Virus record (IMG/VR): IMGVR_UViG_3300044800_000256
Coordinates: 1-41,441 of that record
DNA: 41,441 nt
Strand: one strand, 5' to 3'
Source of the DNA: a virus
Shown in pieces: positions 1 to 6,884 of the stretch. How positions within the stretch are numbered: the first letter of the stretch is position 1; each line of letters opens with the position of its first letter. The notes beneath the pieces were generated by a model, which was not told the origin of the DNA, did no database searches, and saw only the letters and a program-made list of their open reading frames with translations. The position numbers were made by a program, and so were the translations under genes.

Positions 1-168
1 TGCCAGCATCAAATCAATTTTTTCCGACAACTGAGGAAAAAACTGGTTGAGGTTTTTTACGATGGGTTGCCCGAGTTTCAACTTCTCCAGATTCGCAGGC
101 TCCAGAATCAGCAGCAGTAGTTCTTTGCCGTTTTTGGTTGACGCCTTATTGATCTTCGTTACAATCAT
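1..168 (-). CDS. hypothetical protein, C-terminus cut by window edge
   Basis: An open frame starts at ATG 168 and runs to the left edge without a stop, giving at least 56 residues. The start overlaps the stop of the upstream gene as ATGA, and a GGGGGG-type Shine-Dalgarno lies about 9 nt upstream, so the start is well supported. The visible N-terminal part (begins MIVTKINKAS) has a leucine-rich stretch around residues 18-32 and no recognisable motif. It is the most distal visible gene of the leftward operon. Function unknown. Confidence 0.6.
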   Translation of the reverse strand, partial: MIVTKINKASTKNGKELLLLILEPANLEKLKLGQPIVKNLNQFFPQLSEKIDLMLA

Positions 169-368
169 GGTTGATTCCCCCCTCGTGTCCAGTAATTTTT
201 TCCGCATACGCTGCATTTATGTGTGATGATCGGCCCGCTGGTGCGCTTGATGGATCTGCGGCAAAGATTCCCGAGGTCTATTCCAAAAAGATACAGAACA
301 AAGTCAGCTACAAGGCCACCAATAGCGCCGATAACAATGCTGATTGTGCAAGCGGTCCAGTTCATCAT
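165..368 (-). CDS. small membrane protein with CxxC motif
   Basis: This 67-aa protein starts ATGATG after a GGGAAGAAT ribosome site. Residues about 8-30 form one hydrophobic segment. A cytoplasmic-looking tail carries KCSVCGK, a possible half zinc site or redox CxxC. It directly follows the 166-aa multi-spanning membrane protein gene (its start abuts that gene's stop) and overlaps the next gene by 4 nt, so the three are translationally coupled. A membrane-associated lysis or superinfection role is possible but is inference only. No family was recognised. Confidence 0.6.
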   Translation of the reverse strand: MMNWTACTISIVIGAIGGLVADFVLYLFGIDLGNLCRRSIKRTSGPIITHKCSVCGKNYWTRGGNQP

Positions 369-868
369 TATTCTTCCCTCGGTATTTGCAGTGTGATGGT
401 GATGGCCGTCGTAATGCCATCCAAAACCATCAAAATTGACAGACCGGTGAGACTGAGCCAGGCAATTTTGCTGGCCGTCATGCTACCTTCTAGCAGTACA
501 ACCCATCCTAACGGCATCCACCAGTTTCCAAACAGTCTCTGCATCCAGCTGAACATGTTGAGAGCACTATATACCAGACCACCGGCTACCAGTACCCACA
601 ATGTGGGACGGCTGCTTACCTCCAGGTGAATCAGCGTATAGCAGGCGAGGGGAACGAATCCACCCATTATCAACCCAACCAAGGCGGAAAGCCGGTTGCC
701 GGAACGGAAGACGGCGCGCGCCTGATCCACTGGATTGGTGATTAGCGCAGTTTGCTGCTGGGCGGCAAGTCGTTGCCGTTCGGCGATGACCTCGGGAGAC
801 GTGCGCGGACGACCGCGGCCCCGCTTTGGCTCTTCTCTGGGTAGTGTCAATTGCAAAATTCCGGGCAT
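368..868 (-). CDS. multi-spanning membrane protein with basic N-terminus
   Basis: This 166-aa protein starts at ATG 868, chosen because GAGGAAAAAG precedes it; the longer frame from ATG 922 has no ribosome site and would begin almost on the -10 box of the promoter described here. Residues about 15-25 are basic and AT-hook-like (RGRGRPR), followed by roughly four hydrophobic segments (for example GLIMGGFVPLACYTLI). It is the first gene after that promoter and is followed immediately by another small membrane protein. Its role is not recognised; a membrane-anchored DNA or host-interaction protein is conceivable. Confidence 0.6.
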   Translation of the reverse strand: MPGILQLTLPREEPKRGRGRPRTSPEVIAERQRLAAQQQTALITNPVDQARAVFRSGNRLSALVGLIMGGFVPLACYTLIHLEVSSRPTLWVLVAGGLVYSALNMFSWMQRLFGNWWMPLGWVVLLEGSMTASKIAWLSLTGLSILMVLDGITTAITITLQIPREE

Positions 869-922
869 CTTTTTCCTCGATTTCTCGCTGCTTTTGCGCA
901 GCAGGGGTTTATTTATTTTCAT

Positions 923-949
923 ATTATATAAACTTGTTTATTTTGTCGA
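923..949 (-). promoter_or_regulatory. sigma70-like promoter, leftward
   Basis: On the minus strand TCGACA (-35-like, one mismatch from consensus) is followed after 15 nt by a perfect TATAAT. It lies about 55 nt before the preferred start of the gene ending at 368. The spacer is shorter than the ideal 17 nt, so strength is uncertain. Confidence 0.45.
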
Positions 950-988
950 GGAATAAAATTGTTTTCTGTTTGCATAGCAATAAAAAAC

Positions 989-1132
989 TTATCGCATTGT
1001 CTTTTTGCGAAAGATCATTTTCAGAGCGCTGCACACTGAGACGCCAGCGAGTGCACAAAACCCGGCCACCAACAGAACCAGGCACCATACAAACACGCCC
1101 AACACATTTATCAAAATCACTCGCAGGTCCAT
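989..1132 (-). CDS. 47-aa small membrane protein
   Basis: This short frame has a good ribosome site (GAGGAG, 7-8 nt before ATG 1132). The product starts MDLRVILINVLGV, has a hydrophobic core covering roughly residues 5-33 with three cysteines, and ends in a basic tail (MIFRKKTMR). It fits a single-pass or hairpin membrane miniprotein. It lies between a zinc-ribbon gene and the membrane-protein promoter at 923-949. Function unknown; an overlapping longer frame in another register has no supporting start signal. Confidence 0.5.
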   Translation of the reverse strand: MDLRVILINVLGVFVWCLVLLVAGFCALAGVSVCSALKMIFRKKTMR

Positions 1133-1156
1133 GAAGACGCTCCTCGCTCAGATGGC

Positions 1157-1333
1157 TTACCAATTACCGTCTGCTGTGTCTGCTTCTCCCCAGGTGCAAG
1201 GCCCACAAAGGCCGGTTGCCGGAACGATTGGCGATGCGCCACAGACTGCGCATTTACCTGTCCAGTCGGGTTCCGTGTCGGGATCAGAATCGCGGCGCGG
1301 GCTAAGTTTTTGGGATGGTTTTTTCATGCTCAT
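1157..1333 (-). CDS. 58-aa zinc-ribbon protein
   Basis: The product has a basic, Ser/Pro-rich N-terminus followed by WTGKCAVCG and GLCGPCTWGEADTA, a compact C-x2-C...C-x2-C zinc-ribbon arrangement (about residues 28-50). Start may be ATG 1333 or the in-frame ATG 1327; neither has a strong ribosome site. It belongs to a run of zinc-binding miniproteins in this arm. Function unknown; nucleic-acid or protein binding is typical of such ribbons. Confidence 0.6.
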   Translation of the reverse strand: MSMKKPSQKLSPRRDSDPDTEPDWTGKCAVCGASPIVPATGLCGPCTWGEADTADGNW

Positions 1334-1410
1334 ATTCTATGGCCAAAAGCATGAAAGAACTATAAAGCGCATTTGAGGCGCATCTTAAATGTTTTTCGGA
1401 TCTCAGGTTC

Positions 1411-1617
1411 TTACTCGCATGCAGAGTGCCGCACTTTACGCGGCTTCGGCAGTTCAATGACCAGCTTCGGCGCGTGTGTTTTTTTGCCATTCCATTCGCG
1501 TGAGTGGCAGCCGTGATTGGCGCAGGCTTCAGGTGGTTCTTTGGCAATGGAATCCCACCGGTATCCGCAAATGTTACAGACACAGTGCCAACCGGGAATG
1601 CGGCCACGGCGAATCAT
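1411..1617 (-). CDS. 68-aa zinc-ribbon protein
   Basis: ATG 1617 is preferred because GAGGAG lies 8 nt upstream; this ribosome site is inside the end of the previous gene, so the two are coupled. The protein has HCVCNICGYRW and a second pair ACANHGCHSREW (about residues 12-42), a rubredoxin/zinc-ribbon-like fold seen in many small phage proteins. The C-terminus is basic and proline-rich. No specific function is recognised. Confidence 0.65.
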   Translation of the reverse strand: MIRRGRIPGWHCVCNICGYRWDSIAKEPPEACANHGCHSREWNGKKTHAPKLVIELPKPRKVRHSACE

Positions 1618-1622
1618 TGCTG

Positions 1623-1922
1623 TCACTCCTCGTTTGAAATCTGATAAAGATGAAAGCAGAACTCATGAATGTTTATATATTCTGCAGTTGGCGGCAGAAT
1701 AAGAGCCATGGTTACATCGTGTGGCAGCAGATCATAACGCGCCTGCTTGATCTCTTCCCACGTGGGATTGCGGGTAGGGGTACTGATGCTGAGGTGCCAG
1801 CCAACCTGCTCCAGACCTACAAAAACATTGCAATTGCCCCACGTGTACCACTTGCATCCTGGCACATACGGAGCTGCGCCCCGATATTTCCACTCAGCAC
1901 GCGGTGAAAAAATTTGTGTCAT
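1623..1922 (-). CDS. conserved phage hypothetical (DUF7694-like)
   Basis: This 99-aa protein begins MTQIFSPRAEW and is rich in Trp, Tyr and Cys, with the run GWHLSISTPTRNPTWEEI in the middle and NIHEFCFHLYQI near the C-terminus. The pattern resembles the DUF7694 family of phage and plasmid hypotheticals, from memory. A GGGGG ribosome site precedes ATG 1922. It lies 18 nt after the double zinc-ribbon gene and just upstream of another zinc-ribbon gene. Function unknown. Confidence 0.6.
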   Translation of the reverse strand: MTQIFSPRAEWKYRGAAPYVPGCKWYTWGNCNVFVGLEQVGWHLSISTPTRNPTWEEIKQARYDLLPHDVTMALILPPTAEYINIHEFCFHLYQISNEE

Positions 1923-1940
1923 CTGAAGGGTACCCCCTTT

Positions 1941-2255
1941 TTATTTGCGGATCTTTGCTGGCGTTTTCTTTTTTTCCCTGGTGGATGTTTTATCGGCGGC
2001 GCAATGAGCGCAAACCGATTTTCCCTGCTCATCTGTAATCCATTCGGTACCGTGGCAGACTGTGCATTGTTTTAAACGTATCCAATTATGCTCCTTCGTA
2101 TTGGCCAGAGATTCATGTCGCCGGTCTGGTCGGTTCCACGTATGTCTTTTGCATCCAGCGCATCGTTTTGGTATTTCCCAAGCATCCCATTCATGTCGGC
2201 AGTCGGCATGATCGCATGTGCAGTGATAAACCTTTCTAACAATTTCTTTGATCAC
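1941..2255 (-). CDS. double zinc-ribbon protein
   Basis: This 104-aa protein probably starts with GTG at 2255, preceded by GGGAG at about 7 nt; the start overlaps the stop of a 27-aa upstream frame. Two metal-binding clusters are visible: CTCDHADCRHEW...CAGCKRHTW (about residues 12-39) and CTVCHGTEW...CAHC (about 64-85). The C-terminal 20 residues are Lys-rich. Two ribbons plus a basic tail suggest nucleic-acid binding, but the family is not recognised. Confidence 0.6.
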   Translation of the reverse strand: MIKEIVRKVYHCTCDHADCRHEWDAWEIPKRCAGCKRHTWNRPDRRHESLANTKEHNWIRLKQCTVCHGTEWITDEQGKSVCAHCAADKTSTREKKKTPAKIRK

Positions 2256-2335
2256 GCACGACTCCCTTCAATCGAAAACATCAAAAAACAAAGCCCAGCA
2301 AAAACTTCATCGAGAAAAGCCGAACAGCACTGCAT
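2252..2335 (-). CDS. possible 27-aa leader peptide
   Basis: A short frame (MQCCSAFLDEVF...) begins at ATG 2335 just after a CTTTGATAG element whose GGGGATTA can act as ribosome site. Its TGA stop overlaps the GTG start of the double zinc-ribbon gene, so it could drive coupled translation. The peptide is hydrophobic and Cys-rich. It may be only a leader rather than a functional protein. Confidence 0.3.
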   Translation of the reverse strand: MQCCSAFLDEVFAGLCFLMFSIEGSRA

Positions 2336-2346
2336 TTTTTAATCCC

Positions 2347-2355
2347 CTATCAAAG
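2347..2355 (-). repeat. CTTTGATAG element, copy 1 (start-associated form)
   Basis: On the minus strand CTTTGATAGGGGATTA is followed by an ATG 11 nt after the element core. The TGA inside it is the stop codon of the upstream 68-aa gene, and GGGG may be the ribosome site of the following 27-aa frame. Confidence 0.65.
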
Positions 2356-2556
2356 AAGGATTGTAGCTGATGATGGATGTGCAAGTTCCCAGCTGCGCAA
2401 TCGACTGCGGCAATACAATGAGCAGGTGCGGCGCACAAAAAACATGGCCTGTGTGGTACAGACCGGTTTCCATACAAAAAGCTGTTTGCACCATTCACAA
2501 CGCAACATTAGCGTCGGAAGTGGCCTGTACAGGAATTTTGTGCGTTCTTTGGCCAT
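2350..2556 (-). CDS. 68-aa zinc-finger-like protein
   Basis: GAGGAATCAGG precedes ATG 2556, giving a strong start. The protein has CEWCKQLF near residue 20 and TCSLYCRSRLRSWE near residue 45, matching the general look of small treble-clef or MYM-like zinc fingers (C-x2-C...C-S-x2-C-R-S-R). Its last codons CTT-TGA are part of a CTTTGATAG element. A 17-bp palindrome lies about 53 bp upstream of the start, inside the end of the previous gene. DNA or RNA binding is likely but unproven. Confidence 0.6.
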   Translation of the reverse strand: MAKERTKFLYRPLPTLMLRCEWCKQLFVWKPVCTTQAMFFVRRTCSLYCRSRLRSWELAHPSSATILL

Positions 2557-2567
2557 CCTGATTCCTC

Positions 2568-2909
2568 TTATGCCAGCACTGAATCATCCGGTTCAAGATC
2601 GTGATCGCAGTCCGGATTCTGGACTTTTAGCGTTTCGACGGCGCGTTGAACCTCGTAGATAAAGCGGTGATAGTTGCAGACGTAAAGTCTGCCGTGCTGA
2701 GTTGCCCAGATAGCTTGTTCTCCGCACGTGCCAATGTGGTCGCAATCAATGCGGTGCCGGTCGCGCGAATCGATGGCGCGCCAGATCGCATTTTCGGCCA
2801 TCGGCGGCAAATCAATCAGGAGCTGTGGCCGGTATGTCTGTGCTGCGTTCATGGGTGCCTCGGTCTCCCGGAACGCCGGGCCGGTTTTCCGAAATGGCTT
2901 GCAATCCAT
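2568..2909 (-). CDS. 113-aa conserved hypothetical with Cys/His pattern
   Basis: ATG 2909 directly follows CTTTGATAGAGGATTA, whose GAGG fits as ribosome site; an internal ATG at 2852 with GAGG upstream is an alternative (94 aa). The core has HRIDCDHIGTCGEQAIW and LYVCNYHRFIYEV, a loose C/H set that could bind zinc (about residues 52-84). The C-terminus is acidic (DHDLEPDDS). Family not recognised. Confidence 0.6.
   Translation of the reverse strand: MDCKPFRKTGPAFRETEAPMNAAQTYRPQLLIDLPPMAENAIWRAIDSRDRHRIDCDHIGTCGEQAIWATQHGRLYVCNYHRFIYEVQRAVETLKVQNPDCDHDLEPDDSVLA
2609..2625. promoter_or_regulatory. 17-bp palindrome, copy 1
   Basis: AGTCCGGATTCTGGACT matches the inverted repeat AGTCCRGAWTCYGGACT. 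This copy lies inside the 3' end of the 113-aa gene and 53 bp upstream of the start at 2556. It is likely an operator or other protein-binding site. Confidence 0.5.
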
Positions 2910-2916
2910 TAATCCT

Positions 2917-2925
2917 CTATCAAAG
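2917..2925 (-). repeat. CTTTGATAG element, copy 2 (start-associated form)
   Basis: Minus strand CTTTGATAGAGGATTA abuts ATG 2909, so the element supplies the GAGG ribosome site. Confidence 0.65.
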
Positions 2926-2948
2926 AGGGCTGTTAATAGACTGTGCTT

Positions 2949-2966
2949 TTTACACTCAGGTGTAAA
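2949..2966. promoter_or_regulatory. inverted repeat TTTACAC-TCAG-GTGTAAA
   Basis: A perfect 7-bp inverted repeat with a 4-nt spacer lies in the gap upstream (in the leftward sense) of the gene starting at 2909. A related TTACACCTCAGTG sequence occurs on the minus strand near 12670-12682, also upstream of a leftward gene. It could be a small hairpin or an operator. Confidence 0.35.
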
Positions 2967-2996
2967 TAATAAAATGCACCAAAGTGAAGCTGCTTG

Positions 2997-3230
2997 TCAA
3001 TCATCGGCCAGTCGTGGATCACCGATTCCGCCGCTTAGTGTGGCGTTGTAATAGGCTTGGCATACCATCGGCTCAATGCCAGCCGCCTCGCACTGTTTAA
3101 GGTACGGCCAAAAAGTGTTTTTCAGCCAGCCGTGAGCGGGCCAGAACCCGGAGTCTGTCGACATAATGACCGGTTGCCGGGTTCCTTTGCGGTGGGTGCG
3201 TTGCCACTTCATCGCCTTCGCGTAGCTCAT
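2997..3230 (-). CDS. 77-aa hypothetical protein
   Basis: The start ATG 3230 lies just after the TAA of the upstream gene, with a weak AGAG ribosome site, so it is probably coupled. The protein (MSYAKAMKWQRTHRK...) is basic at the N-terminus and rich in Trp and aromatic residues (GFWPAHGWLKNTFWPYLK). It has no metal-binding or membrane signature and no family was recognised. Confidence 0.55.
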   Translation of the reverse strand: MSYAKAMKWQRTHRKGTRQPVIMSTDSGFWPAHGWLKNTFWPYLKQCEAAGIEPMVCQAYYNATLSGGIGDPRLADD

Positions 3231-3234
3231 AAGT

Positions 3235-3765
3235 TTATCTCTTTTGATCTGAATCGATTTCGTTGATGACTGTACGAAAGCGTGCCTGCCCTACACCAAT
3301 GACAAGCGAATGAATTTCACTCTCTGCCTGCCGTGTGTACTCTTGTGCTTGTTGCTGTGCTCGGGAAGCAAAACCACGGGGCGCTCTTCCTGCCCCTTTG
3401 TATTTGCCCAGGATCCCAGCGCCCCCGATGTTTTGGCCCTTGTACTGGATCATGTAACCTTGGGCATCGGCACGAAAGGAAAAGTCCTCGCGCTTCAAAG
3501 TTGGTGGAAGCGAGATAGTCGCAGTGGCTTGCGATGTGGTTGCAGACTTGCGAGCGCGCCACGAGAAACCCTCTTGATAGAGTTCCCAGTCTTCGGGGCA
3601 CGCCGCCTTGCACTCTTCGCGGCTGGGACTCGGGAAAATAGCGCTGTGCGGGGGCTCAACATCGGAGGCCACAAAAGATAGGTTACCGTCTCCAGGTGCG
3701 TAAGAGTGAATAACGGCGATGCGGTCACCGTCTGCATTGCGGCGGGATACTTCAGGCTTACTCAT
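3235..3765 (-). CDS. 176-aa hypothetical protein
   Basis: AGGAG precedes ATG 3765 at about 8 nt, and a CTTTTGATAGGCGACC element sits about 50 nt upstream. The N-terminal half is polar and contains PSPSREECKAACPEDWELYQ. The C-terminal half has a Gly-rich stretch (GGAGILGKYKGAGRAPRGF) followed by a Gln-rich segment and a helix-like tail. No catalytic motif is seen. It is expressed downstream of the DNA methyltransferase and coupled to the 77-aa gene. Confidence 0.6.
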   Translation of the reverse strand: MSKPEVSRRNADGDRIAVIHSYAPGDGNLSFVASDVEPPHSAIFPSPSREECKAACPEDWELYQEGFSWRARKSATTSQATATISLPPTLKREDFSFRADAQGYMIQYKGQNIGGAGILGKYKGAGRAPRGFASRAQQQAQEYTRQAESEIHSLVIGVGQARFRTVINEIDSDQKR

Positions 3766-3814
3766 GGTGTTAGCTCCTTGCCGGACTCATCCAGCACTTG
3801 AAAATTTTGGTCGC

Positions 3815-3824
3815 CTATCAAAAG
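3815..3824 (-). repeat. CTTTTGATAG element, copy 3 (GACCAAA form)
   Basis: Minus strand CTTTTGATAGGCGACC continues as AAAATTTTCAAG, between the methyltransferase stop and the 176-aa gene. This is the longer element form shared with copies 4, 5, 7 and 8. Confidence 0.65.
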
Positions 3825-3830
3825 ACGCGT

Positions 3831-4832
3831 TTAGTAGCGCTCGATCACGAGTAGCCGCGTACTGACGCCGGTACCGCTGGCTTTGAAAGCGCCGTCTGGC
3901 AGGTTTTCCCACGTGGCGTTTACTTCGTCCAGCCAGGCGCGAAACTCCGTACTCTTGCGGTCACTGCGGAATTCAAAACTCGGACTTAGAACAGAGACAA
4001 GTGCACCACATGGGGCGAGGAGTTTGTAGGCGTGGCGGATGTGGTCAAGATCCTGCTGCCGTTCAAAGGGCGGATTCATGATGATTCGGTTATAGGTTCC
4101 GAGGTCGGCAGTGGAAACCTGGAGAAAATCGTCTCCGACCAACTTGTAACCCTTGATTTGCAGGATCTCGCGCAACCGCAAAACCGGCTCGATAACTTCC
4201 AATTCCAACTCAGGGTAAGCGGCGTGAATTGCATCGGCAATATGTCCGCTGCCTGCTTCCGGTTCCAGAATGCGCATTCCCTTGCTGAGTCGGCTCAACC
4301 GCGCGCGGCGCAGCATGATTTCAACCACGGGCGCGGGCGTGGGGAAGTATCCGGGGATATTGGAGAGCTTGATTTCCGCCTCTAGCGCATCGATCTTGCG
4401 CAGCCGCTCACGCTTGGCGCGTTCCGCTGTATTGCCTTCAATCATGGACTGCAGGAGCCGTGCCGATTCAGACGTATCGTAGTAGTCGTCCGATTCACTC
4501 ACAGAATAATAACCACCTTTGCCGCAGTCGATTCCTTTATGAACCATCTGCGCAATTTCATTTTTCTTTGTGCAGGCCGCCAACTCGGAAAGAATGGTTC
4601 CGTTTTCGTGTGCATCGGCAAGGGCGAACAATGCCCGCTGTGTGCGTTCAAGGTTGCGGCAATCGTGCATCCGGATCTGGTGTTCCTTATTCCGCTTGGG
4701 TGTGGGGTTCTGCGTCAGCGGTCGGCCTGCGTGATCGATTTTCGGCTGAAGAGCGTCGGCCCAGTTGCGGAACCGCGCAGCAAGTTTGTTGTTTCCGGTA
4801 ATCTCTGTTGCAAAAACTGTTGCAGTTGCCAT
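3831..4832 (-). CDS. SAM-dependent DNA N6-adenine methyltransferase
   Basis: This 333-aa protein has motif I ILEPEAGSGHIADAI (about residues 196-210) for S-adenosylmethionine binding and motif IV NPPFE (about residue 256), the signature of amino-methyltransferases acting on adenine. FPTPAPVVEIML just before motif I matches the usual target-site-adjacent segment. The N-terminal 150 residues look helical and are typical of phage-encoded orphan enzymes. ATG 4832 is preferred (AGGAGA upstream) over a TTG start at 4880. No restriction partner is nearby, so protection against host restriction or regulation is the likely role. Confidence 0.8.
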   Translation of the reverse strand: MATATVFATEITGNNKLAARFRNWADALQPKIDHAGRPLTQNPTPKRNKEHQIRMHDCRNLERTQRALFALADAHENGTILSELAACTKKNEIAQMVHKGIDCGKGGYYSVSESDDYYDTSESARLLQSMIEGNTAERAKRERLRKIDALEAEIKLSNIPGYFPTPAPVVEIMLRRARLSRLSKGMRILEPEAGSGHIADAIHAAYPELELEVIEPVLRLREILQIKGYKLVGDDFLQVSTADLGTYNRIIMNPPFERQQDLDHIRHAYKLLAPCGALVSVLSPSFEFRSDRKSTEFRAWLDEVNATWENLPDGAFKASGTGVSTRLLVIERY

Positions 4833-4904
4833 GCCTGTATTCTCCTGGTGCGGTGTGGGGGCCGCTGGTTGAGTTTTCAAAATCAGTGTTGAAAATTTGG
4901 TCCT

Positions 4905-4913
4905 CTATCAAAG
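4905..4913 (-). repeat. CTTTGATAG element, copy 4 (GACCAAA form)
   Basis: Minus strand CTTTGATAGAGGACC continues as AAATTTTCAACAC. The TGA inside is the stop codon of the 181-aa gene upstream; the methyltransferase start follows about 73 nt later. Confidence 0.65.
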
Positions 4914-5453
4914 AGCCGATTTAATCGGCAGGGTTTCGATGTAGATATTTCCCTTCCGCTTCTTTTTGATCAAGCGGCCCTCTGCAAAGGCTTGATAGAT
5001 GCGAGTTTCTGCGCACTTTTGCATGCTGGTTCCATACTTCATAATGCTGTGACACATATCCCAGAGCTGCGGAGGCAAAAGACCAACTGCAATCACGCTC
5101 CATAAATCTGTTGTATAGGCGGGGAAGATGATTCCTTGTGTTCCGCCGCCGTGTGTTTCAAGGATCACGGGGCGCATTTCTTCCGGATTTTCTTCGGAAA
5201 GATACACGCCATAACGATAGGCAGCACCAGACCATTTTGTTTTTGAAACAAAACTACAAAGACGACCATCGCCAAAGATCCCGGCGTTAACAAAACGCAA
5301 TGAAGCAATAGAAATTTGGCACGGTCCAGAGTTGCTATCAAAGTCAAAAACTTCAATGGTCTCTGGCTTTTCTGGTGCGGAAGTATTGAGCGAAATATCG
5401 GCTGGGTCATTGCTATGCCAATAGCTGCCGGGGCTGGACTGAACTGGATTCAT
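4908..5453 (-). CDS. 181-aa hypothetical protein
   Basis: GGAGGG precedes ATG 5453. The N-terminal third is acidic and Ser/Pro-rich; the middle has GPCQISIASLRFVNAG and SKTKWSGAAYRYGVYL, and the C-terminus is basic (GRLIKKKRKG). It ends with Leu-TGA formed by a CTTTGATAG element. No recognised domain. It sits between the transposase unit and the DNA methyltransferase, each boundary marked by a CTTTGATAG element. Confidence 0.6.
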   Translation of the reverse strand: MNPVQSSPGSYWHSNDPADISLNTSAPEKPETIEVFDFDSNSGPCQISIASLRFVNAGIFGDGRLCSFVSKTKWSGAAYRYGVYLSEENPEEMRPVILETHGGGTQGIIFPAYTTDLWSVIAVGLLPPQLWDMCHSIMKYGTSMQKCAETRIYQAFAEGRLIKKKRKGNIYIETLPIKSAL

Positions 5454-5506
5454 TGAAATGGCCCTCCATGGGCTGTATGCACGTTGGGTTCTAAAAATTT
5501 GGTCAC

Positions 5507-5515
5507 CTATCAAAG
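5507..5515 (-). repeat. CTTTGATAG element, copy 5 (GACCAAA form)
   Basis: Minus strand CTTTGATAGGTGACC continues as AAATTTTTAGAACC, right after the stop of the 48-aa gene that follows the transposase. It marks the downstream border of the transposase unit. Confidence 0.65.
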
Positions 5516-5520
5516 GGGAT

Positions 5521-5667
5521 TTACGTAGTTGACTCCCGTTTCTTTGATTCCGCATCACTTAGCCTCTTTGTGGATTTCTTTCGTTCCTTCGGTGGTTTGA
5601 CCTTTGATTCAGGCCGGTAAGCGAGTACCACATCAACCATTTTGTCTAGGACTTTAGGTGGCTTCAT
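5521..5667 (-). CDS. 48-aa basic protein coupled to transposase
   Basis: This short frame begins at ATG 5667, overlapping the transposase stop as ATGA, and ends in TAA at 5521. The ribosome site (GAGG) lies inside the transposase end. The product (MKPPKVLDKMVDVVLAYRPE...) has a helical N-terminus and a Lys/Arg-rich, presumably disordered C-terminus. It is the third gene of a tightly coupled three-gene unit with the transposase. It may be a nucleic-acid-binding accessory factor, but no family is recognised. Confidence 0.5.
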   Translation of the reverse strand: MKPPKVLDKMVDVVLAYRPESKVKPPKERKKSTKRLSDAESKKRESTT

Positions 5668-6581
5668 TGGATCAACCTCGCGTAGGTGAGACGCTTGCCG
5701 TCTACGGCTTTAATGAAGCTGTCGAGACGGTCCAGCGTGTGAATCTTCACATCCCCTTCGTTCAAGCGAAAGGTGAATTCGTCAACGTAACGGTGCAGGT
5801 GCTTCGGACTTGCGTGGTGGTAGACGCCATATACCCCACGCTTCATGACCGCCCAAACACTTTCAATGGAGTTGGTGTTCACATCACCCCGGCCGTACTC
5901 CCCGGCGCTATGGTTCACCGTTTCATGGCCGAAAAAGAGACCGCCAATTCCAGCGTAGCCGGTCGATTCATCCGTCATAAGCTGTGTGCCGACTTCGACG
6001 TTATCCAGTACGGCACCTTGCAGGCACTCTTTGTCAGTGTTCGGGACGGGATAGGCAATGGTACGACCGCCGCGTTCCCTGAGTCCTACTACAGCCGTCT
6101 TGCCGACACTGCCACGGCCAGCCCTGAGTTTCTTGGACTCATGTTTATTAGCTTCTTTGCCGCCGAAAAAAGCTTCATCAGCTTCGACGATTCCTTGCAG
6201 TTTGGCGAGTTCCCCACCGCAAGCCTCACGGAGGCGGTGAAGCATGAACCACGCGCTTTTCTGCTGTATACCAATCTCTTTAGCGATTTGCATGGAAGAA
6301 ATTCCCTTACGGGCCGTGACCAGCAGGTACATGGCATAGAGCCACTTATGCAGCGGGATGTGGCTGCGCTCGAAAATGGTTCCGGTGCGGATCGTGAAGT
6401 CAAGCTGGCACTTGTTGCAGCGATGAAAGCCAGCCTTGCGGGGTGTGATGCGGTCCTGTCCGGCACAGGTTGGGCAGGTGACACCTTTAGGCCAGAGACG
6501 GCTCTCAAGGTAGACCCGCGCCGTCTCCTCATCGGGGAACATCTGGAAGAGTTGGAAGATGCTGATAGTCGAGCGGCTCAT
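5664..6581 (-). CDS. IS1595-family (ISXO2-like) DDE transposase
   Basis: This 305-aa protein has the complete family layout: an N-terminal zinc ribbon (TCPTC...HRCNKCQLDF, about residues 35-60), then IVEADEAFFGGKE with the first acidic residues, MTDESTGYAGI with the second, and TNSIESVWAVMKRGVYG with the Asn/Glu block, followed by the usual YVDEFTFRLN. It is full length and intact. The start ATG 6581 lies 3 nt after the stop of an 87-aa gene, and its ribosome site is in that gene, so translation is coupled. No terminal inverted repeats could be found around it; the unit is bordered by the same CTTTGATAG elements as other phage cassettes. Confidence 0.88.
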   Translation of the reverse strand: MSRSTISIFQLFQMFPDEETARVYLESRLWPKGVTCPTCAGQDRITPRKAGFHRCNKCQLDFTIRTGTIFERSHIPLHKWLYAMYLLVTARKGISSMQIAKEIGIQQKSAWFMLHRLREACGGELAKLQGIVEADEAFFGGKEANKHESKKLRAGRGSVGKTAVVGLRERGGRTIAYPVPNTDKECLQGAVLDNVEVGTQLMTDESTGYAGIGGLFFGHETVNHSAGEYGRGDVNTNSIESVWAVMKRGVYGVYHHASPKHLHRYVDEFTFRLNEGDVKIHTLDRLDSFIKAVDGKRLTYARLIQ

Positions 6582-6584
6582 GAC

Positions 6585-6848
6585 TTACTCCCCTTCCTGA
6601 GCGGCGGGAAGAGACCAGTCAAGCAATTCAGCTACGAGGCGAGCGCACTGGTAGCGGTAGTACCGCGAAGCGTCCGAGCATCCGCGAGCGATGATGGCGA
6701 GCGTTTCACGCTTCCCGTCCAGCCAGGGGTTGTAATCGCCGTGGCGAGAGACCGGCTCTTCATTGCGGCCAACGAAGCTACCGGGCCTCACAGCGTCACG
6801 ACTGGTGCAGGTTTCAGACTTCACATATGCGTAGACTTTGCGGCTCAT
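6585..6848 (-). CDS. 87-aa protein upstream of and coupled to transposase
   Basis: ATG 6848 is supported by AAGGAGATCAAA directly upstream. The frame stays open to ATG 6956, so a 123-aa form beginning at the CTTTGATAG element is possible. The protein (MSRKVYAYVKSETC...) has GDYNPWLDGKRETLAI and CSDASRYYRYQCARLV, is mixed-charge and has no membrane segment. The stop is 3 nt from the transposase start. It may be an accessory or antidote-like partner; no family recognised. Confidence 0.6.
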   Translation of the reverse strand: MSRKVYAYVKSETCTSRDAVRPGSFVGRNEEPVSRHGDYNPWLDGKRETLAIIARGCSDASRYYRYQCARLVAELLDWSLPAAQEGE

Positions 6849-6860
6849 TTTGATCTCCTT

Positions 6861-6874
6861 GAGGCGTTCGCCTC
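6861..6874 (-). promoter_or_regulatory. hairpin in 5' leader of transposase unit
   Basis: GAGGCG-TT/AA-CGCCTC is a perfect palindrome lying between the promoter at 6885-6913 and the AAGGAG ribosome site, adjacent to the latter. Such a position could control translation initiation or mRNA stability. Confidence 0.4.
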
Positions 6875-6884
6875 TCATGTATTT

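Noticed and set aside
3138-3155. Possible extra palindrome copy (GGCCAGAACCCGGAGTC)
   Set aside because: Too many mismatches in both arms and it is inside the 77-aa gene; likely chance.
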